NCBI GenBank assembly: GCA_030536855.1
Contig: JAUNPK010000012.1
Coordinates: 1-64,000, forward strand
DNA: 64,000 bases
Direction of reading: 5' to 3'
From: Eubacteriales bacterium
Lineage (GTDB): Bacteria > Bacillota > Clostridia > Lachnospirales > Lachnospiraceae
The translations under genes and the position numbers were made by a program. Below, piece after piece: positions 32,768 to 42,684 of this stretch. The notes under the pieces were generated by a model. It was not told where the DNA came from. It searched no databases and was given only the letters and a program-made list of their open reading frames with translations. The stretch's first letter is position 1. Each line of letters begins with the position of its first letter.

Positions 32768-33940
32768 CTATGCTACCCTTTTATTTCTGTATACAACTAT
32801 TGCCACAACTACGATGGCAGCTGCAAATAAAAGTTCTATTCCCATATACGATAATATTGTAGGTATGTCTCCCACGCTGTAGTTTTTAATTGCATCTATA
32901 GCAACTACATACCAGTATGCAGGAAGGAAATGGGCAATTTTAATTACTGTATCGCTTAAAAGTTCCATCGGAACGAATACGCCACACAAGAATGACATTC
33001 CCAGAGATATAATATTACCCATAACAGATATAACATCAGGTTTCGCGGTAATTCTGCTGATAAGATAAGTCAATGCTAATGCCACCATCATATAACACAA
33101 CATATTGCATACCTGCAAAAATCCCGTAAAAGATAAAAGTTCTTCTCTCATGCCTATCAGTGCAACTAACACAAATACTCCACATATACCAACACCTGTA
33201 ACCATCACACCAGCCAGTGTCTCAATATTAATTCTACTGAATTTATATGAAGAACAGCCTATTCTGTCTCTTATTTCTTTTCTGTCAAAAACAGTGAGTA
33301 CCGGAGCAACACCAACAATGCACATAGCTATAAATATCCATCCCAAATACTGAGCCATATATATAAAAGGACTCTGGCTCTCCACTTCACCACCTTCAGG
33401 CAATGACACATTTACTGCAATATTCTCAGCATCATTAGTTTTTTCTATTGCTTCTGATATTCCAAAGCCTGCATTAACATAAGTATAGAGAGTTGCATTA
33501 TAAGAATTAATATTCTGCTCAAAAAGCTGGGTATTATTTACATCAGGAATAGCATATATCTCCAGATAATCTTTGATTTTATTCTGACTTCCTACACCAC
33601 TTTTATCTGTAAATGCTTCTGAGAATCCCTCTTTAATCCTTACCACACATCCGACATTTCTTTCATACAACTCATCCTGGATAGTTTCCATTTCATCATC
33701 ATCAATCTTAACAAGTGTATGTTTATTTTCCAGATAAGACTGCACCGCCTCACTTAATTCGCTGTTATCATAGTCAAATATTGCATATTTACATTTTGAA
33801 TCCTCAAACTTTGATGCATCGTTTTTAACAGCATTTGGAATAATTATCCCGAAAAGCAAACCAACAAATATACCTATGTACATTATCATCTGCCCTTTAT
33901 GCCTTTTAAGAATCTTAAAATACAATTTAAAGACTTGCAT
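32768..33940 (-). CDS. ABC-2 type transporter permease (second)
   Basis: 390 residues. One N-terminal membrane helix (GQMIMYIGIFVGLLFGIII), a large extracytoplasmic loop to about residue 190, then five helices at the C-terminus, the ABC2_membrane_3 layout. Its start overlaps the stop of the first permease by 14 bases. Works with it and the ATPase upstream as an exporter; drugs or peptides are the usual cargo. Confidence 0.87.
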   Translation of the reverse strand: MQVFKLYFKILKRHKGQMIMYIGIFVGLLFGIIIPNAVKNDASKFEDSKCKYAIFDYDNSELSEAVQSYLENKHTLVKIDDDEMETIQDELYERNVGCVVRIKEGFSEAFTDKSGVGSQNKIKDYLEIYAIPDVNNTQLFEQNINSYNATLYTYVNAGFGISEAIEKTNDAENIAVNVSLPEGGEVESQSPFIYMAQYLGWIFIAMCIVGVAPVLTVFDRKEIRDRIGCSSYKFSRINIETLAGVMVTGVGICGVFVLVALIGMREELLSFTGFLQVCNMLCYMMVALALTYLISRITAKPDVISVMGNIISLGMSFLCGVFVPMELLSDTVIKIAHFLPAYWYVVAIDAIKNYSVGDIPTILSYMGIELLFAAAIVVVAIVVYRNKRVA

Positions 33941-35057
33941 ATTTATTCCTCCTTACCATCAAAAAGCTAACTACAAGAAGCACAACCGACATAATACCTA
34001 ATGTAGCGATGTTCCTTATATATCTGTCGTAGGTATCATATATGTTAAGTGCGTAAAATGAATCTACAATCAAAGCTGCAGGATTAATCCTGTTAATGAT
34101 AGGAACTGTATGTTCAATGGCATCTTTTATGCCATGGGCACACAAATCTGCCATAACCGAGAGTGACATACTGACACTTACGCAGATACCCGATCTCATA
34201 CCATCCGGCCACTTGGATACAGAACCGATTATTGTTCCAAGGGCGATTCCTATGCATGAGCCAAAGAACAGAATAACCAGAATCTGTGGATACCTGTCAC
34301 CAAAATCTACACCTAATGCAGTCAGGTATATGAGAGTAATTATCTCAATAATAAACTGAACCACAAGCATAGAAACAAACTCTGCAACTATCACAATCAT
34401 TTTACTGTTAGGAGACAGACATCTTCTCATTCCAAGAGCACTTTCATTAGCCTGTATTTTTGCGATTTTTTCTGTTGCTGCAAATGAAGCAAAAAGACAA
34501 CTCATAGCAAAAATCGCATAAAAATATGTAGTATAAACATCCTGGCTTCCGTCAGTTGATGTCTTTTCTACAAAATACTCTGTGTCCCCTGTCATATCTT
34601 TCACCGCCTGAGACACAACAGCAGGATTTTTCATTGCAATCTCTGTAATAACCTTCTCCGACTTTTTATATTGGGCTATAATTGTCTTTAAAACTGTATT
34701 CTGATAAGTACTTTCATTTACTACAAGACTTATATCGTCTCCCACATACATTATGCCGGAAACACTCTTCTCATTAATTGCATTTTTTGCCTCTTCATCT
34801 GTCATATATTCAGCCTTGAGAAGCTGATCATCGCCCTCTTTTGACAGTTCCTCTATAACTGCCTCAAATCCTTCGTTATCAGCCTCAATTACCACTGCCA
34901 CAGGGATTGCGGAAAACATTTCATCCTTTTCGAAGAGATTTCCAAATGCCATATACATAAAGGTAGCCAGTGCTATAGGAAACAGCATTGTCCATATAAT
35001 GGCACTTTTATTTTTTATCATGGTTTTAAATGCATATTTTAAGTTATGACAAAACAT
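33927..35057 (-). CDS. ABC-2 type transporter permease (first)
   Basis: 376 residues with the same topology: N-terminal helix (SAIIWTMLFPIALATFMYMA), external loop, then helices from about residue 180 including FYAIFAMSCLFASFAATEKI. Start behind AAGGAGG. Forms a heterodimer with the next permease. Confidence 0.87.
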   Translation of the reverse strand: MFCHNLKYAFKTMIKNKSAIIWTMLFPIALATFMYMAFGNLFEKDEMFSAIPVAVVIEADNEGFEAVIEELSKEGDDQLLKAEYMTDEEAKNAINEKSVSGIMYVGDDISLVVNESTYQNTVLKTIIAQYKKSEKVITEIAMKNPAVVSQAVKDMTGDTEYFVEKTSTDGSQDVYTTYFYAIFAMSCLFASFAATEKIAKIQANESALGMRRCLSPNSKMIVIVAEFVSMLVVQFIIEIITLIYLTALGVDFGDRYPQILVILFFGSCIGIALGTIIGSVSKWPDGMRSGICVSVSMSLSVMADLCAHGIKDAIEHTVPIINRINPAALIVDSFYALNIYDTYDRYIRNIATLGIMSVVLLVVSFLMVRRNKYASL

Positions 35058-35071
35058 AATCTGCCTCCTTA

Positions 35072-36010
35072 TTAATCTCTCAATTCTTTTCCTGTGATTT
35101 CAAGGAATACATCATTAAGGGTAGGAAGTTCTGAATATACCCTGCCAAATGAAGTTTCCCTGCTCTGCAGATAATCAAGAAGTCTTACAATATTGTGCTT
35201 GCCTCCGCTGTATCTGACTACCAAAAGCTTCTCATCATACGCTACATCATATACATGTGGCAATGTGCTGATGCCCTCAATACTATCTTTATCAAGTCCC
35301 AAAACCTCAACGGATATGGTTTCAGTGTTCTTGATCATTTTCTTAAGCTCATCCTTTGTACCTATGGCTACATTTTTACCCTTATCCATAATAAGTATCC
35401 TTGTACAAATCTGCTCAACCTCTTCCATGTAATGAGACGTATATACAATTGTTGCCCCATCTTTGTTAAGCTTTTCTATTCCTTCAAGAATTTTATTTCT
35501 GCTCTGTGGATCTACCGCTACCGTAGGCTCGTCGAAAAATATAAGCTTCGGCTTGTGAGCTATTCCGCAGGCAATATTAAGTCTTCTCAAGAGTCCTCCT
35601 GACAGTTTCTTTGGAAGGAATTTTTCATAATCCTCAAGTCCTACGAATTCGATAGCTTCCTTCACATACTGTTTTTTTAAATCCTTATCTTTTATGTAAA
35701 GTCCACAGAAATAATCAACATTATCATAAACTGTAAGTTCATCGAATACTGCCACATTCTGCATAACTACACCGATATTTTTCTTAATATCATAACTGTC
35801 CGGACGCATATCCTTTCCAAACACCTTAATCTCACCCTTATCATAACCAAGCAGTGACAAAATGCAGTTGATGGTCGTCGTTTTTCCCGAACCGTTTGGT
35901 CCCAGAAGTCCGAATATTTCTCCCTCCTTAATCTGAAGGTTAAAATGGTCCAATGCCAACAATTCTTTGTATCTTTTCACAAGATTATTTACTTCGATAA
36001 CATACTCCAT
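35072..36010 (-). CDS. ABC transporter ATP-binding protein
   Basis: 312 residues. Walker A GPNGSGKTT (about 37-45), Q-loop VMQNVAVFDE, signature LSGGLLRRLNIA, Walker B KLIFFDEPTVAVD, H-loop YTSHYMEEVE. The C-terminal 80 residues match the DUF4162-type extension of drug/antibiotic exporters. First gene of the exporter operon, divergent from a two-component system that probably controls it. Confidence 0.92.
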   Translation of the reverse strand: MEYVIEVNNLVKRYKELLALDHFNLQIKEGEIFGLLGPNGSGKTTTINCILSLLGYDKGEIKVFGKDMRPDSYDIKKNIGVVMQNVAVFDELTVYDNVDYFCGLYIKDKDLKKQYVKEAIEFVGLEDYEKFLPKKLSGGLLRRLNIACGIAHKPKLIFFDEPTVAVDPQSRNKILEGIEKLNKDGATIVYTSHYMEEVEQICTRILIMDKGKNVAIGTKDELKKMIKNTETISVEVLGLDKDSIEGISTLPHVYDVAYDEKLLVVRYSGGKHNIVRLLDYLQSRETSFGRVYSELPTLNDVFLEITGKELRD

Positions 36011-36266
36011 ATCGTTTTTCTCCCCATTTCATATTATTTTATGGTTTATTGCCGGTGTTTTCCCGGTACAATCATATATTATGCTTTCAGATTAATTTAC
36101 AACAGTGTAATTAATCATTTTTATGAAATGACATTTGTCATATTTATCTGCTCCTGCCTCTTTAAAACATCATTTTCTCTGTTTATATCTTTCCCAAATC
36201 CATCTTTTTCGTGTATAATTCGTTATGTGCGTACACAACAAATATTAATTGGGGATTTCTAACATT

Positions 36267-37376
36267 ATGAACAGTGTCATATCAAGATTACTTATATATA
36301 TAGCCTGTGCAATGCTGCAGCTTCACTACTTTAAAATAGATAAAGTATTGGTAGTTTCTGCCCTTTTTTCGCTCATTCTCGGTTATCTTGATGCCGCATT
36401 TACGCAAGTGACCGGCAGATTAGAAAACTATAAACGTACCTCATTTATCATAATCTATGGAACATATTGCATTGCAGCTATTTGGATTCCCCAACTTGTA
36501 TGTTTTTTACCATTGATTGTCTACAACATATCCAGATACAGACTATGGTATAATGGGGCACTTCTTGGTTTTGCCACTCTTTTTTCCCTTACCACTGCCA
36601 ACGTATCATTTACAATATATGTAATTATCCTGTGCCTGATATGCGGACTCCTTCAATATGAAATCAGCCAAAGAGAAAAATTAACGGAAAAACTTATTGC
36701 TTTAAGAGATGACTCAAAAGAACATGAAATGATAGTGGAAGAAAAAAACCGCACTCTGAGAGAAAATCAGGACACTCAGATTTATATGGCGACTTTAAAA
36801 GAGAGAAACCGCATTGCCAGAGAAATTCATGACAATGTAGGACATATGCTTACCCGGTCCATTTTACAGGTAGGGGCGATTAAAACCATCAATAAAAATG
36901 AGATTCTAACCATTCCTTTAAACGATTTGCACGAAACACTGAACACCGCCATGACAAGTATTCGTTCCAGTGTACATGATCTTCATGATGAGTCTATTGA
37001 CCTTCATTCTGCTATATGCGAAATCATAAATGGTATAGACCAGTTAGATATTTCTCTTGACTACGATATGGGAAACCATACTCCAAGAGATATTAAATAC
37101 TGCTTCATCAGCGTAATTAAAGAAGCTGTTAACAACACCTTGAAACACAGCAACTCAACTAAAATGGATATTCTTGTAAGGGAACACCCCGGATTTTACC
37201 AGCTTCAAATCGAAGACAATGGTAATAATATCAAGATGAATCCTGAAAACGGAATAGGACTTACCAATATTGAAGACAGGGTAAAAAGTCTTAACGGGAA
37301 TCTTAAAATATCAACAAATTCAGGATTTAAGATACTTATTTCTATAATAAAAAATATGGAGGAAATACCATCATGA
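36267..37376 (+). CDS. Sensor histidine kinase (HisKA_3 type)
   Basis: About 369 residues. Start ATG 36267 after GGGGATTTCTAACATT; an in-frame TTG at 36249 is an alternative. Five to six membrane helices in the first 140 residues with almost no external loop, a linker coiled coil, H box REIHDNVGHMLTRSI, N box EAVNNTLKHSNS and ATP lid ENGIGLTNIEDRV. This intramembrane-sensing NarL-type kinase suits detection of membrane-active compounds. Overlaps the response regulator by ATGA. Confidence 0.9.
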   Translation: MNSVISRLLIYIACAMLQLHYFKIDKVLVVSALFSLILGYLDAAFTQVTGRLENYKRTSFIIIYGTYCIAAIWIPQLVCFLPLIVYNISRYRLWYNGALLGFATLFSLTTANVSFTIYVIILCLICGLLQYEISQREKLTEKLIALRDDSKEHEMIVEEKNRTLRENQDTQIYMATLKERNRIAREIHDNVGHMLTRSILQVGAIKTINKNEILTIPLNDLHETLNTAMTSIRSSVHDLHDESIDLHSAICEIINGIDQLDISLDYDMGNHTPRDIKYCFISVIKEAVNNTLKHSNSTKMDILVREHPGFYQLQIEDNGNNIKMNPENGIGLTNIEDRVKSLNGNLKISTNSGFKILISIIKNMEEIPS

Positions 37377-37993
37377 AAGTAATTATTGTGGATGACGACC
37401 AGCTTGTTTCACTGTCCCTTAAGACAATTCTTGAAGCACAGCAGGATATTGAAGTCGTGGCTCTCGGGCGTAGCGGACAGGATGCAATTGCTCTTTACGA
37501 TTCCCTTAAGCCCGACGTTATCCTTATGGATATCCGTATGGACGGTCTTAACGGTCTTGATGCCGGAAAAACTATTATAGAAAAACACCCGGATGCCAAG
37601 ATACTGCTCCTCACCACATTTTCCGATGACGAGTATATTATCAAAGCAATTCATATGGGTGCCAAAGGATACATATTAAAGCAGGCCTTCGAGACAATTG
37701 CTCCTGCCATCACAGCAGTCTACAATGGCCAGACCGTATTTGGCGATGAGATAATGAACAAAATCCCTACTCTTATTCAGAAGCAGGACTCCGTAGATTT
37801 TGAAGAATATGGCCTCAACTCAAAGGAATATGAAATCATACGCCTTGTGGCGGACGGCCTCAATAATAAAGAAATAGCTGCGGCAGTCTTTCTTGGCGAA
37901 GGTACTGTCCGCAACTACATAAGCACAATACTTGAAAAACTGGAGCTTCGCGACAGAACCCAGCTGGCATGCTTTTATTATAAACATTTTTAA
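37373..37993 (+). CDS. NarL/FixJ-family response regulator
   Basis: 206 residues. The receiver has acidic pocket VDDDQ, phospho-acceptor in VILMDIRMDG (about Asp 54), Thr in LLLTTF and Lys in YILKQA. The LuxR-type HTH at the C-terminus is GLNSKEYEIIRLVADGLNNK, EIAAAVFLGEGTVRNYISTI. Probably activates the divergent ABC exporter (inference from gene order). Confidence 0.92.
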   Translation: MKVIIVDDDQLVSLSLKTILEAQQDIEVVALGRSGQDAIALYDSLKPDVILMDIRMDGLNGLDAGKTIIEKHPDAKILLLTTFSDDEYIIKAIHMGAKGYILKQAFETIAPAITAVYNGQTVFGDEIMNKIPTLIQKQDSVDFEEYGLNSKEYEIIRLVADGLNNKEIAAAVFLGEGTVRNYISTILEKLELRDRTQLACFYYKHF

Positions 37994-37998
37994 TTATG

Positions 37999-39000
37999 TT
38001 ATATGCTTTTTTGATTACGTAGATACATTTCCATTTCCCTGCCCCATCTGTCTGCTATCTGCTCCATGCCTTCAAGGGTAGGATGTGTCAAATCAGCGGA
38101 AATGTATTTACTTTCATTTAAAATATCCAATCCATCCATAAAGATTAATCTCTCTTTTGCGTATTTACGGACAATATTTCTGAACCGTTCCCCTTTTTCC
38201 TGTTTATCCCCGTTAAACCCGAATATTGAGGTTGCAAATACAGGTCTTTTATCATTGCCCAATATCTTGGTAAATCTATCTATTCTTTGCTCAAATTGTT
38301 CGTCTGAAAGGGATATTTTATCGCTTAAAGCATTTATGCCCATTTCCACAGAGGCAAATGTCCAATCTTTCCTGGACACTATGTAAGAAGCGAGTTCCTC
38401 CTCCATAAGGGCACTGCCTGCAAATCCCAAATTAATATAATCACAATTTAATTTCTGTGAGATTCTGAAGGGATACGAATATGGCATCATTAATCCTAGA
38501 CTTCCGTGGGTGATTGAGGAACCATACGCCAGATAAGTTTCCGATGGTACTTCCTCCTTGGATGGAGGCAAAACTTTCCCCTCAACTCCAACATAATAGC
38601 AGTTAGTATACGGAAGAACCACCCTCACAATCTCCGGAGAAAAAGCAAGTCCATTATCTTTTGATATTTTGGCAAGCTTCTCTAAATTGTAGGGATACTC
38701 AATATGAATTACAGTTTCATTTTCATATATCATTTTTGTAGAATATTCCCAGCCACCCTGAATAGATCCATAAAATATGCTTGCCACAGGGGCCTCGGCA
38801 AGATAATCCGATGCAAGAATAATATCGCAGGCGCCATCTGCCATTTTGAACCTAAGTTCAATTCCGGTACCAAAAATATTATTTTTAACGCCCTCGTTTA
38901 CCTTTTCCCGCACATACAAGGGCAATCTTCTCATCACATATCCCTTATCCGTTTTTTCTATTTCCTCTACATTATGAAAATCTATATTTTGAAAAATCAT
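37999..39000 (-). CDS. SGNH/GDSL hydrolase (carbohydrate esterase-like)
   Basis: 333 residues, no signal peptide. N-terminal beta-sandwich to about 150, then the SGNH core: block I YGSSITHGS (nucleophile Ser), GFAGSALMEE, EMGINAL, and the Asp-His pair in ADLTHPTLEGM. Likely removes acyl groups from a sugar or glycoside. It ends a run of minus-strand genes with an MBL hydrolase and two Gfo/Idh/MocA proteins, pointing to breakdown of a modified sugar. Confidence 0.87.
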   Translation of the reverse strand: MIFQNIDFHNVEEIEKTDKGYVMRRLPLYVREKVNEGVKNNIFGTGIELRFKMADGACDIILASDYLAEAPVASIFYGSIQGGWEYSTKMIYENETVIHIEYPYNLEKLAKISKDNGLAFSPEIVRVVLPYTNCYYVGVEGKVLPPSKEEVPSETYLAYGSSITHGSLGLMMPYSYPFRISQKLNCDYINLGFAGSALMEEELASYIVSRKDWTFASVEMGINALSDKISLSDEQFEQRIDRFTKILGNDKRPVFATSIFGFNGDKQEKGERFRNIVRKYAKERLIFMDGLDILNESKYISADLTHPTLEGMEQIADRWGREMEMYLRNQKSI

Positions 39001-39006
39001 TTTTTG

Positions 39007-39642
39007 TCATCCTTCTCCTTTTATATAAGCTTCATTCTTTTCGCGTCTGCTATATATATCCTCAAGCCACTTAATTACAGCATCCTTAGACATAGCGAAA
39101 GGTTCCTTATGACTTAGCATAAATTTGTTTGATGGAATTTTCTTAAGAATCTTAATCTGCTCCTGTAATAATCCCGCATTGTACACCCTTTGGGATTCCT
39201 TTTCCATTGCATATACAGAATCTCCCAGAAAACAGCAGGTCTCATTAACCTCCAAAGCCACCGAACCCCTGGCGTGGCTTGATGGTATGGGGAAAATGTG
39301 GAGTCTGACATCTCCATCTTCAATGAAAATGTCGCCCTCTACTATCTCCCCCTCATTGGTGTACCTGTAAGTCATTTTGCCCTGATACAATTTATCATAT
39401 TTTATATTCTCCAGGTTACAAATATGATCTCTATGAAAATGTGACAAAACTACATTAACCCTTTTCTTATGAGGATTGATAAAATCAATCATCGCAGGAA
39501 TATCCGGATGGCTACCCACATCGTATAACCATATATCATTTTCACATTGAATAATTACCACATTGGCAGAAAGAGGGTTCTCCGTAGGAGAAATATAGGA
39601 TATATTTTCATCTATCTTAATAAGTTTCAATTCATCATACAT
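39007..39642 (-). CDS. MBL-fold metallo-hydrolase
   Basis: 211 residues. Metal motif SHFHRDHICN near residue 67, later His/Asp ligands in PSSHARGSVAL, FLGDSVY and SHKEPF. A lactonase- or thioesterase-like activity is possible. 6 bases before the SGNH gene. No strong Shine-Dalgarno sequence is seen before its ATG, which is unusual for this window. Confidence 0.87.
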   Translation of the reverse strand: MYDELKLIKIDENISYISPTENPLSANVVIIQCENDIWLYDVGSHPDIPAMIDFINPHKKRVNVVLSHFHRDHICNLENIKYDKLYQGKMTYRYTNEGEIVEGDIFIEDGDVRLHIFPIPSSHARGSVALEVNETCCFLGDSVYAMEKESQRVYNAGLLQEQIKILKKIPSNKFMLSHKEPFAMSKDAVIKWLEDIYSRREKNEAYIKGEG

Positions 39643-39697
39643 TTTGCGTTATTCTGCGCTTTGCTGCAGTTCTCCTATTCTATGACATCTCTATGTA

Positions 39698-40843
39698 CTA
39701 TTCCCTGTCAGCCCTAGCTGTTTTTTCTGCCAAAGCATCTTCAAATTCCTTCTCGAATTCCAGTTCATAATCACTTCCCGGCTGGGGTATAAGAACTTTT
39801 CTGTTCTTCCATGAGGACAGATAAATGGCATTGGAAATATATAAGCTGTTTATTGCTTCCTTGCCTTCAGCAACAAATTCTCCTTTGACAAAGCCTTCCA
39901 GTACCTTATTGTAATAATCTTTAGCAGGTTCAACATCAATATTTTCCCACTCGTATACAGGCTTGGCAAATAAATCTCCGTTGCCCTTTCTATATTCTAT
40001 TTCAGGCTTATCAAGCACTCCGATTTTTAATTCACCTTTTTCGCAAACAATCAAAGCATCATCAAGGCTTATCTCCAATCTGTTAACCCCCGGTGCCTCA
40101 CCTGTAGATGCAATAAATACTCCGGTTGCGCCATTTTTCCACTCAAAATATGCTGTAACATCATCCTCAACCTCTATAGGATGATATTTTCCTTCGTTAC
40201 AGAAACCTACTACGCTCTTCGGTTCTCCGCAAATCCAGGCAAGAAGATCCAGATTATGCGGGCACTGATTCAGCAGTGTTCCGCCTCCATCGTATTTCCA
40301 TGTTCCGCGCCAACTCACTGTCTCATAGTAGGCATTGGGGCGATACCAGTCCGTTATAACCCAGTTAACCCTCTTGATACTTCCATATTTTCTGCTTTCA
40401 ACAATCTCCTTCATCTTCTTATATACAGGAAATGTTCTCTGATGGAATATAAAGCTGTACTTAAGAGAGGGATTTTGTGCTTTAGCCTCATTGTAAGCAT
40501 TCATCATATTACGCGCCTGCCTTGAATACACTCCCGCCGGCTTGTCGCATAATACGCTGATCCCACGTTGAAATGCTTTTATAGCAAAATCCTCATGAGA
40601 ATAATGAGGTGTTACAATTATCACCCCATCCAAATTCAGATTTCCTCTGTCAATCTCCCCGAACATATCATCTCCGGAATTAACTCTCACAAGTTCAGAA
40701 GACACATAGTCCTTTATCTCTTCCCATCTTTCTTCATTTACTCTGGTAATGGCTGCAAGCTCCATTCCCTTAATCTCACCTTTTGCTATCAATGCAGCAT
40801 ACTTGCTACCCATATTTCCCATTCCAATGATTCCGATTTTCAT
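39698..40843 (-). CDS. Gfo/Idh/MocA-family oxidoreductase
   Basis: 381 residues. NAD(P) loop IGIIGMGNMGSKYA; the catalytic Lys in LCDKPAGVYSRQA (the EKP-type motif reads DKP); C-terminal alpha/beta sheet with DGGGTLLNQCPHNLDLL. Oxidises or reduces a sugar or inositol derivative with NAD(P). Confidence 0.9.
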   Translation of the reverse strand: MKIGIIGMGNMGSKYAALIAKGEIKGMELAAITRVNEERWEEIKDYVSSELVRVNSGDDMFGEIDRGNLNLDGVIIVTPHYSHEDFAIKAFQRGISVLCDKPAGVYSRQARNMMNAYNEAKAQNPSLKYSFIFHQRTFPVYKKMKEIVESRKYGSIKRVNWVITDWYRPNAYYETVSWRGTWKYDGGGTLLNQCPHNLDLLAWICGEPKSVVGFCNEGKYHPIEVEDDVTAYFEWKNGATGVFIASTGEAPGVNRLEISLDDALIVCEKGELKIGVLDKPEIEYRKGNGDLFAKPVYEWENIDVEPAKDYYNKVLEGFVKGEFVAEGKEAINSLYISNAIYLSSWKNRKVLIPQPGSDYELEFEKEFEDALAEKTARADRE

Positions 40844-40885
40844 TTTAACCTTCGTTCTCAGAACGTTTATGTTGCGACTGATTTT

Positions 40886-41875
40886 CTATATCATACCAAA
40901 TGAACCTTCCACAGGCTCAAAATCAGACTTTCCTGCTTTGTCCATCAATATGGAAATGTACGCATCATACAGCGCTTCATCCATTGGGTATGCTTCTTTT
41001 CCGGTCTCAACATATTCCTTCATCCTTATCAGCAGATTTGCAACAGCCGCTTCCCCCTCCGAAAGATTCGCCTTGGCAAAGGGTATAGCAACCTGAAGTT
41101 TCTTAACCGCTCCCAGATTATTCTCATCCAGATAATACACAGTATCGTTAATTATCTCTCCCCTTGTTCCCCGAATATTAATATATTTGTTCCTTATAGG
41201 ACTGCGATACTGTTCTGACATAAAGTCATAAAAAGCCACTTTACCATTTTCATACTCCATGACAAGATGCTTCTCTTCCTTATTAACAACCTTGCCATCC
41301 GTCAGTGTCTCATATCTTGTCTTGGTATTAGCCACTTTCATTGAAAATGATTTTCCTGTAATCCTCACATCGCCAAGTCCGGTTTTTAACATTCTTCTGA
41401 TAACACTTGATGCATGATAATCGTGCATGGCAGAAATGGTAAGGGAAACCGGTTCACCGATTGTACCTGCATCAACCTCATCAATCACAGCCTTAACAGA
41501 AGGCGTTAAAAAATACTGTTCTGCAACCTGTATCTTAAGGCCATCCTGTATTTCCTTCCTCATAATCTTAAGAGTTTCAAGATCAAGTGCTGCCGGAGTT
41601 TCGGAGAGCACCGGAATTCCCTTCTTGGCCCAGTATCTCACCACTTCGCTCATACTTACTTTGTCAACTGCACTGACAACAAAATCCGGTTTTAAGTCAA
41701 TCACTTCATCTTCACTCATGGTTGTATGAATTCCATACTCTCTTTGTAGCCGGATCATTTTCTCTTCACCCCTGCAAAGCCATGCAACCATATCAAACTT
41801 CTCCGGAAGTGCCTTGGCAATACGGGCATAAAACTCGCTCCTCCATCCTGTTCCAACTACCGCAAATCTAATCAT
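40886..41875 (-). CDS. Gfo/Idh/MocA-family oxidoreductase (divergent)
   Basis: 329 residues; ATG 41875 preferred over GTG 41878 (GGGG eight bases before). The Rossmann loop is FAVVGTGWRSEFYARIA, and the EKP-like motif reads LSETPAALDLE, i.e. Lys replaced by Thr. The C-terminal domain is shorter than in its neighbour. The two paralogues may act on successive intermediates; the missing Lys suggests a different chemistry or a structural role. Confidence 0.85.
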   Translation of the reverse strand: MIRFAVVGTGWRSEFYARIAKALPEKFDMVAWLCRGEEKMIRLQREYGIHTTMSEDEVIDLKPDFVVSAVDKVSMSEVVRYWAKKGIPVLSETPAALDLETLKIMRKEIQDGLKIQVAEQYFLTPSVKAVIDEVDAGTIGEPVSLTISAMHDYHASSVIRRMLKTGLGDVRITGKSFSMKVANTKTRYETLTDGKVVNKEEKHLVMEYENGKVAFYDFMSEQYRSPIRNKYINIRGTRGEIINDTVYYLDENNLGAVKKLQVAIPFAKANLSEGEAAVANLLIRMKEYVETGKEAYPMDEALYDAYISILMDKAGKSDFEPVEGSFGMI

Positions 41876-41905
41876 CACTGTTTCCCCTTTTCTTCTTATT
41901 TCTTC

Positions 41906-42230
41906 TTATTTTTTCTGTTCCTTATCTACTACCTTAATAAGACCCTTTTTCCACATAATCCATGATGAAAGAATTACTATCGGAAGCATAATTATGATTT
42001 TTAACAGTCTTCTTACCTGTGTTGGTGTTGGCAAAAAGTCCTAATGTCAATGAACCGAAGCCAAGCGCAGTTGCCACACTTCCCGATATCATAGTCTCAT
42101 ATGATAATGAACCTATAACGGAAAGTCTCCACCAGGACCACACTGTACCCAGTGCAGATATAAGCACAAACAGTCCTACCACAATAGATAAACTTGGAAC
42201 AATGCTGAAAACGCTGCTCGATTTTATAAC
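41906..42230 (-). pseudogene. Small membrane protein, frameshifted
   Basis: A frame starting around 42227 reads SSSVFSIVPSLSIVVGLFVL then SWWRLSVIGSLSYETMISGS and a hydrophobic stretch to ANTNT. Near 42025 it leaves the membrane-like pattern, while the next frame continues VRRLLKIIIMLPIVILSSWI MWKKGLIKVVDKEQKK to a stop at 41906, a sensible C-terminal helix. GGAGG lies 6 bases before an ATA codon (42227), with no ATG/GTG/TTG until 42182, so the start may also be damaged. Family unknown. Confidence 0.5.
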
Positions 42231-42249
42231 TTTCCTCCGATATCGTATT

Positions 42250-42684
42250 TTACATATTCTCCATCTCTTCCTTTATGGTGTCCTCTGTAGCACTCATAGC
42301 TGCAAGTGTAAGTGTAAGAAGTTTTTCAAGATCCCATCCAAGCTGCCCGGCTCCACGCTCAATTACCTCTCTTGAACATCCTGCCGCAAATCCCTTACTC
42401 TTATATTTCTTCTTTAATGACTTAAGTTCCATATCCTTAGTGCTCTTTGACGGTCTCATAAGTGCTGCTGCCCAGATAAGCCCGGTAAGCTCATCTGCTG
42501 CAAAAAGCACCTTCTCCATCTCATGTTCCGGCTCCACATCCACAGTAATTCCATAACCGTGGGAAACAACTCCGTGGATAATATCCTCCGAAACTCCTCC
42601 GTCTCTTAAGAGTTCCGGCGCCTTAATACAATGTTGTTCCGGATACAACTCAAAATCAATTCCTAAATCTCGTAATCCATACAT
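42250..42684 (-). pseudogene. HD-domain hydrolase fragment lacking its HD motif
   Basis: 144 residues: LGIDFELYPEQHCIKAPELL, IIHGVVSHGYGITVDVEPEH, FAADELTGLIWAAALMRPSK. Relatives carry about 60 more N-terminal residues with the His...HisAsp metal site just before this point. Here the frame begins inside the Dabb gene (overlap 22 bases), so a deletion has joined the two genes. Without the HD residues hydrolase activity is unlikely. Confidence 0.65.
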
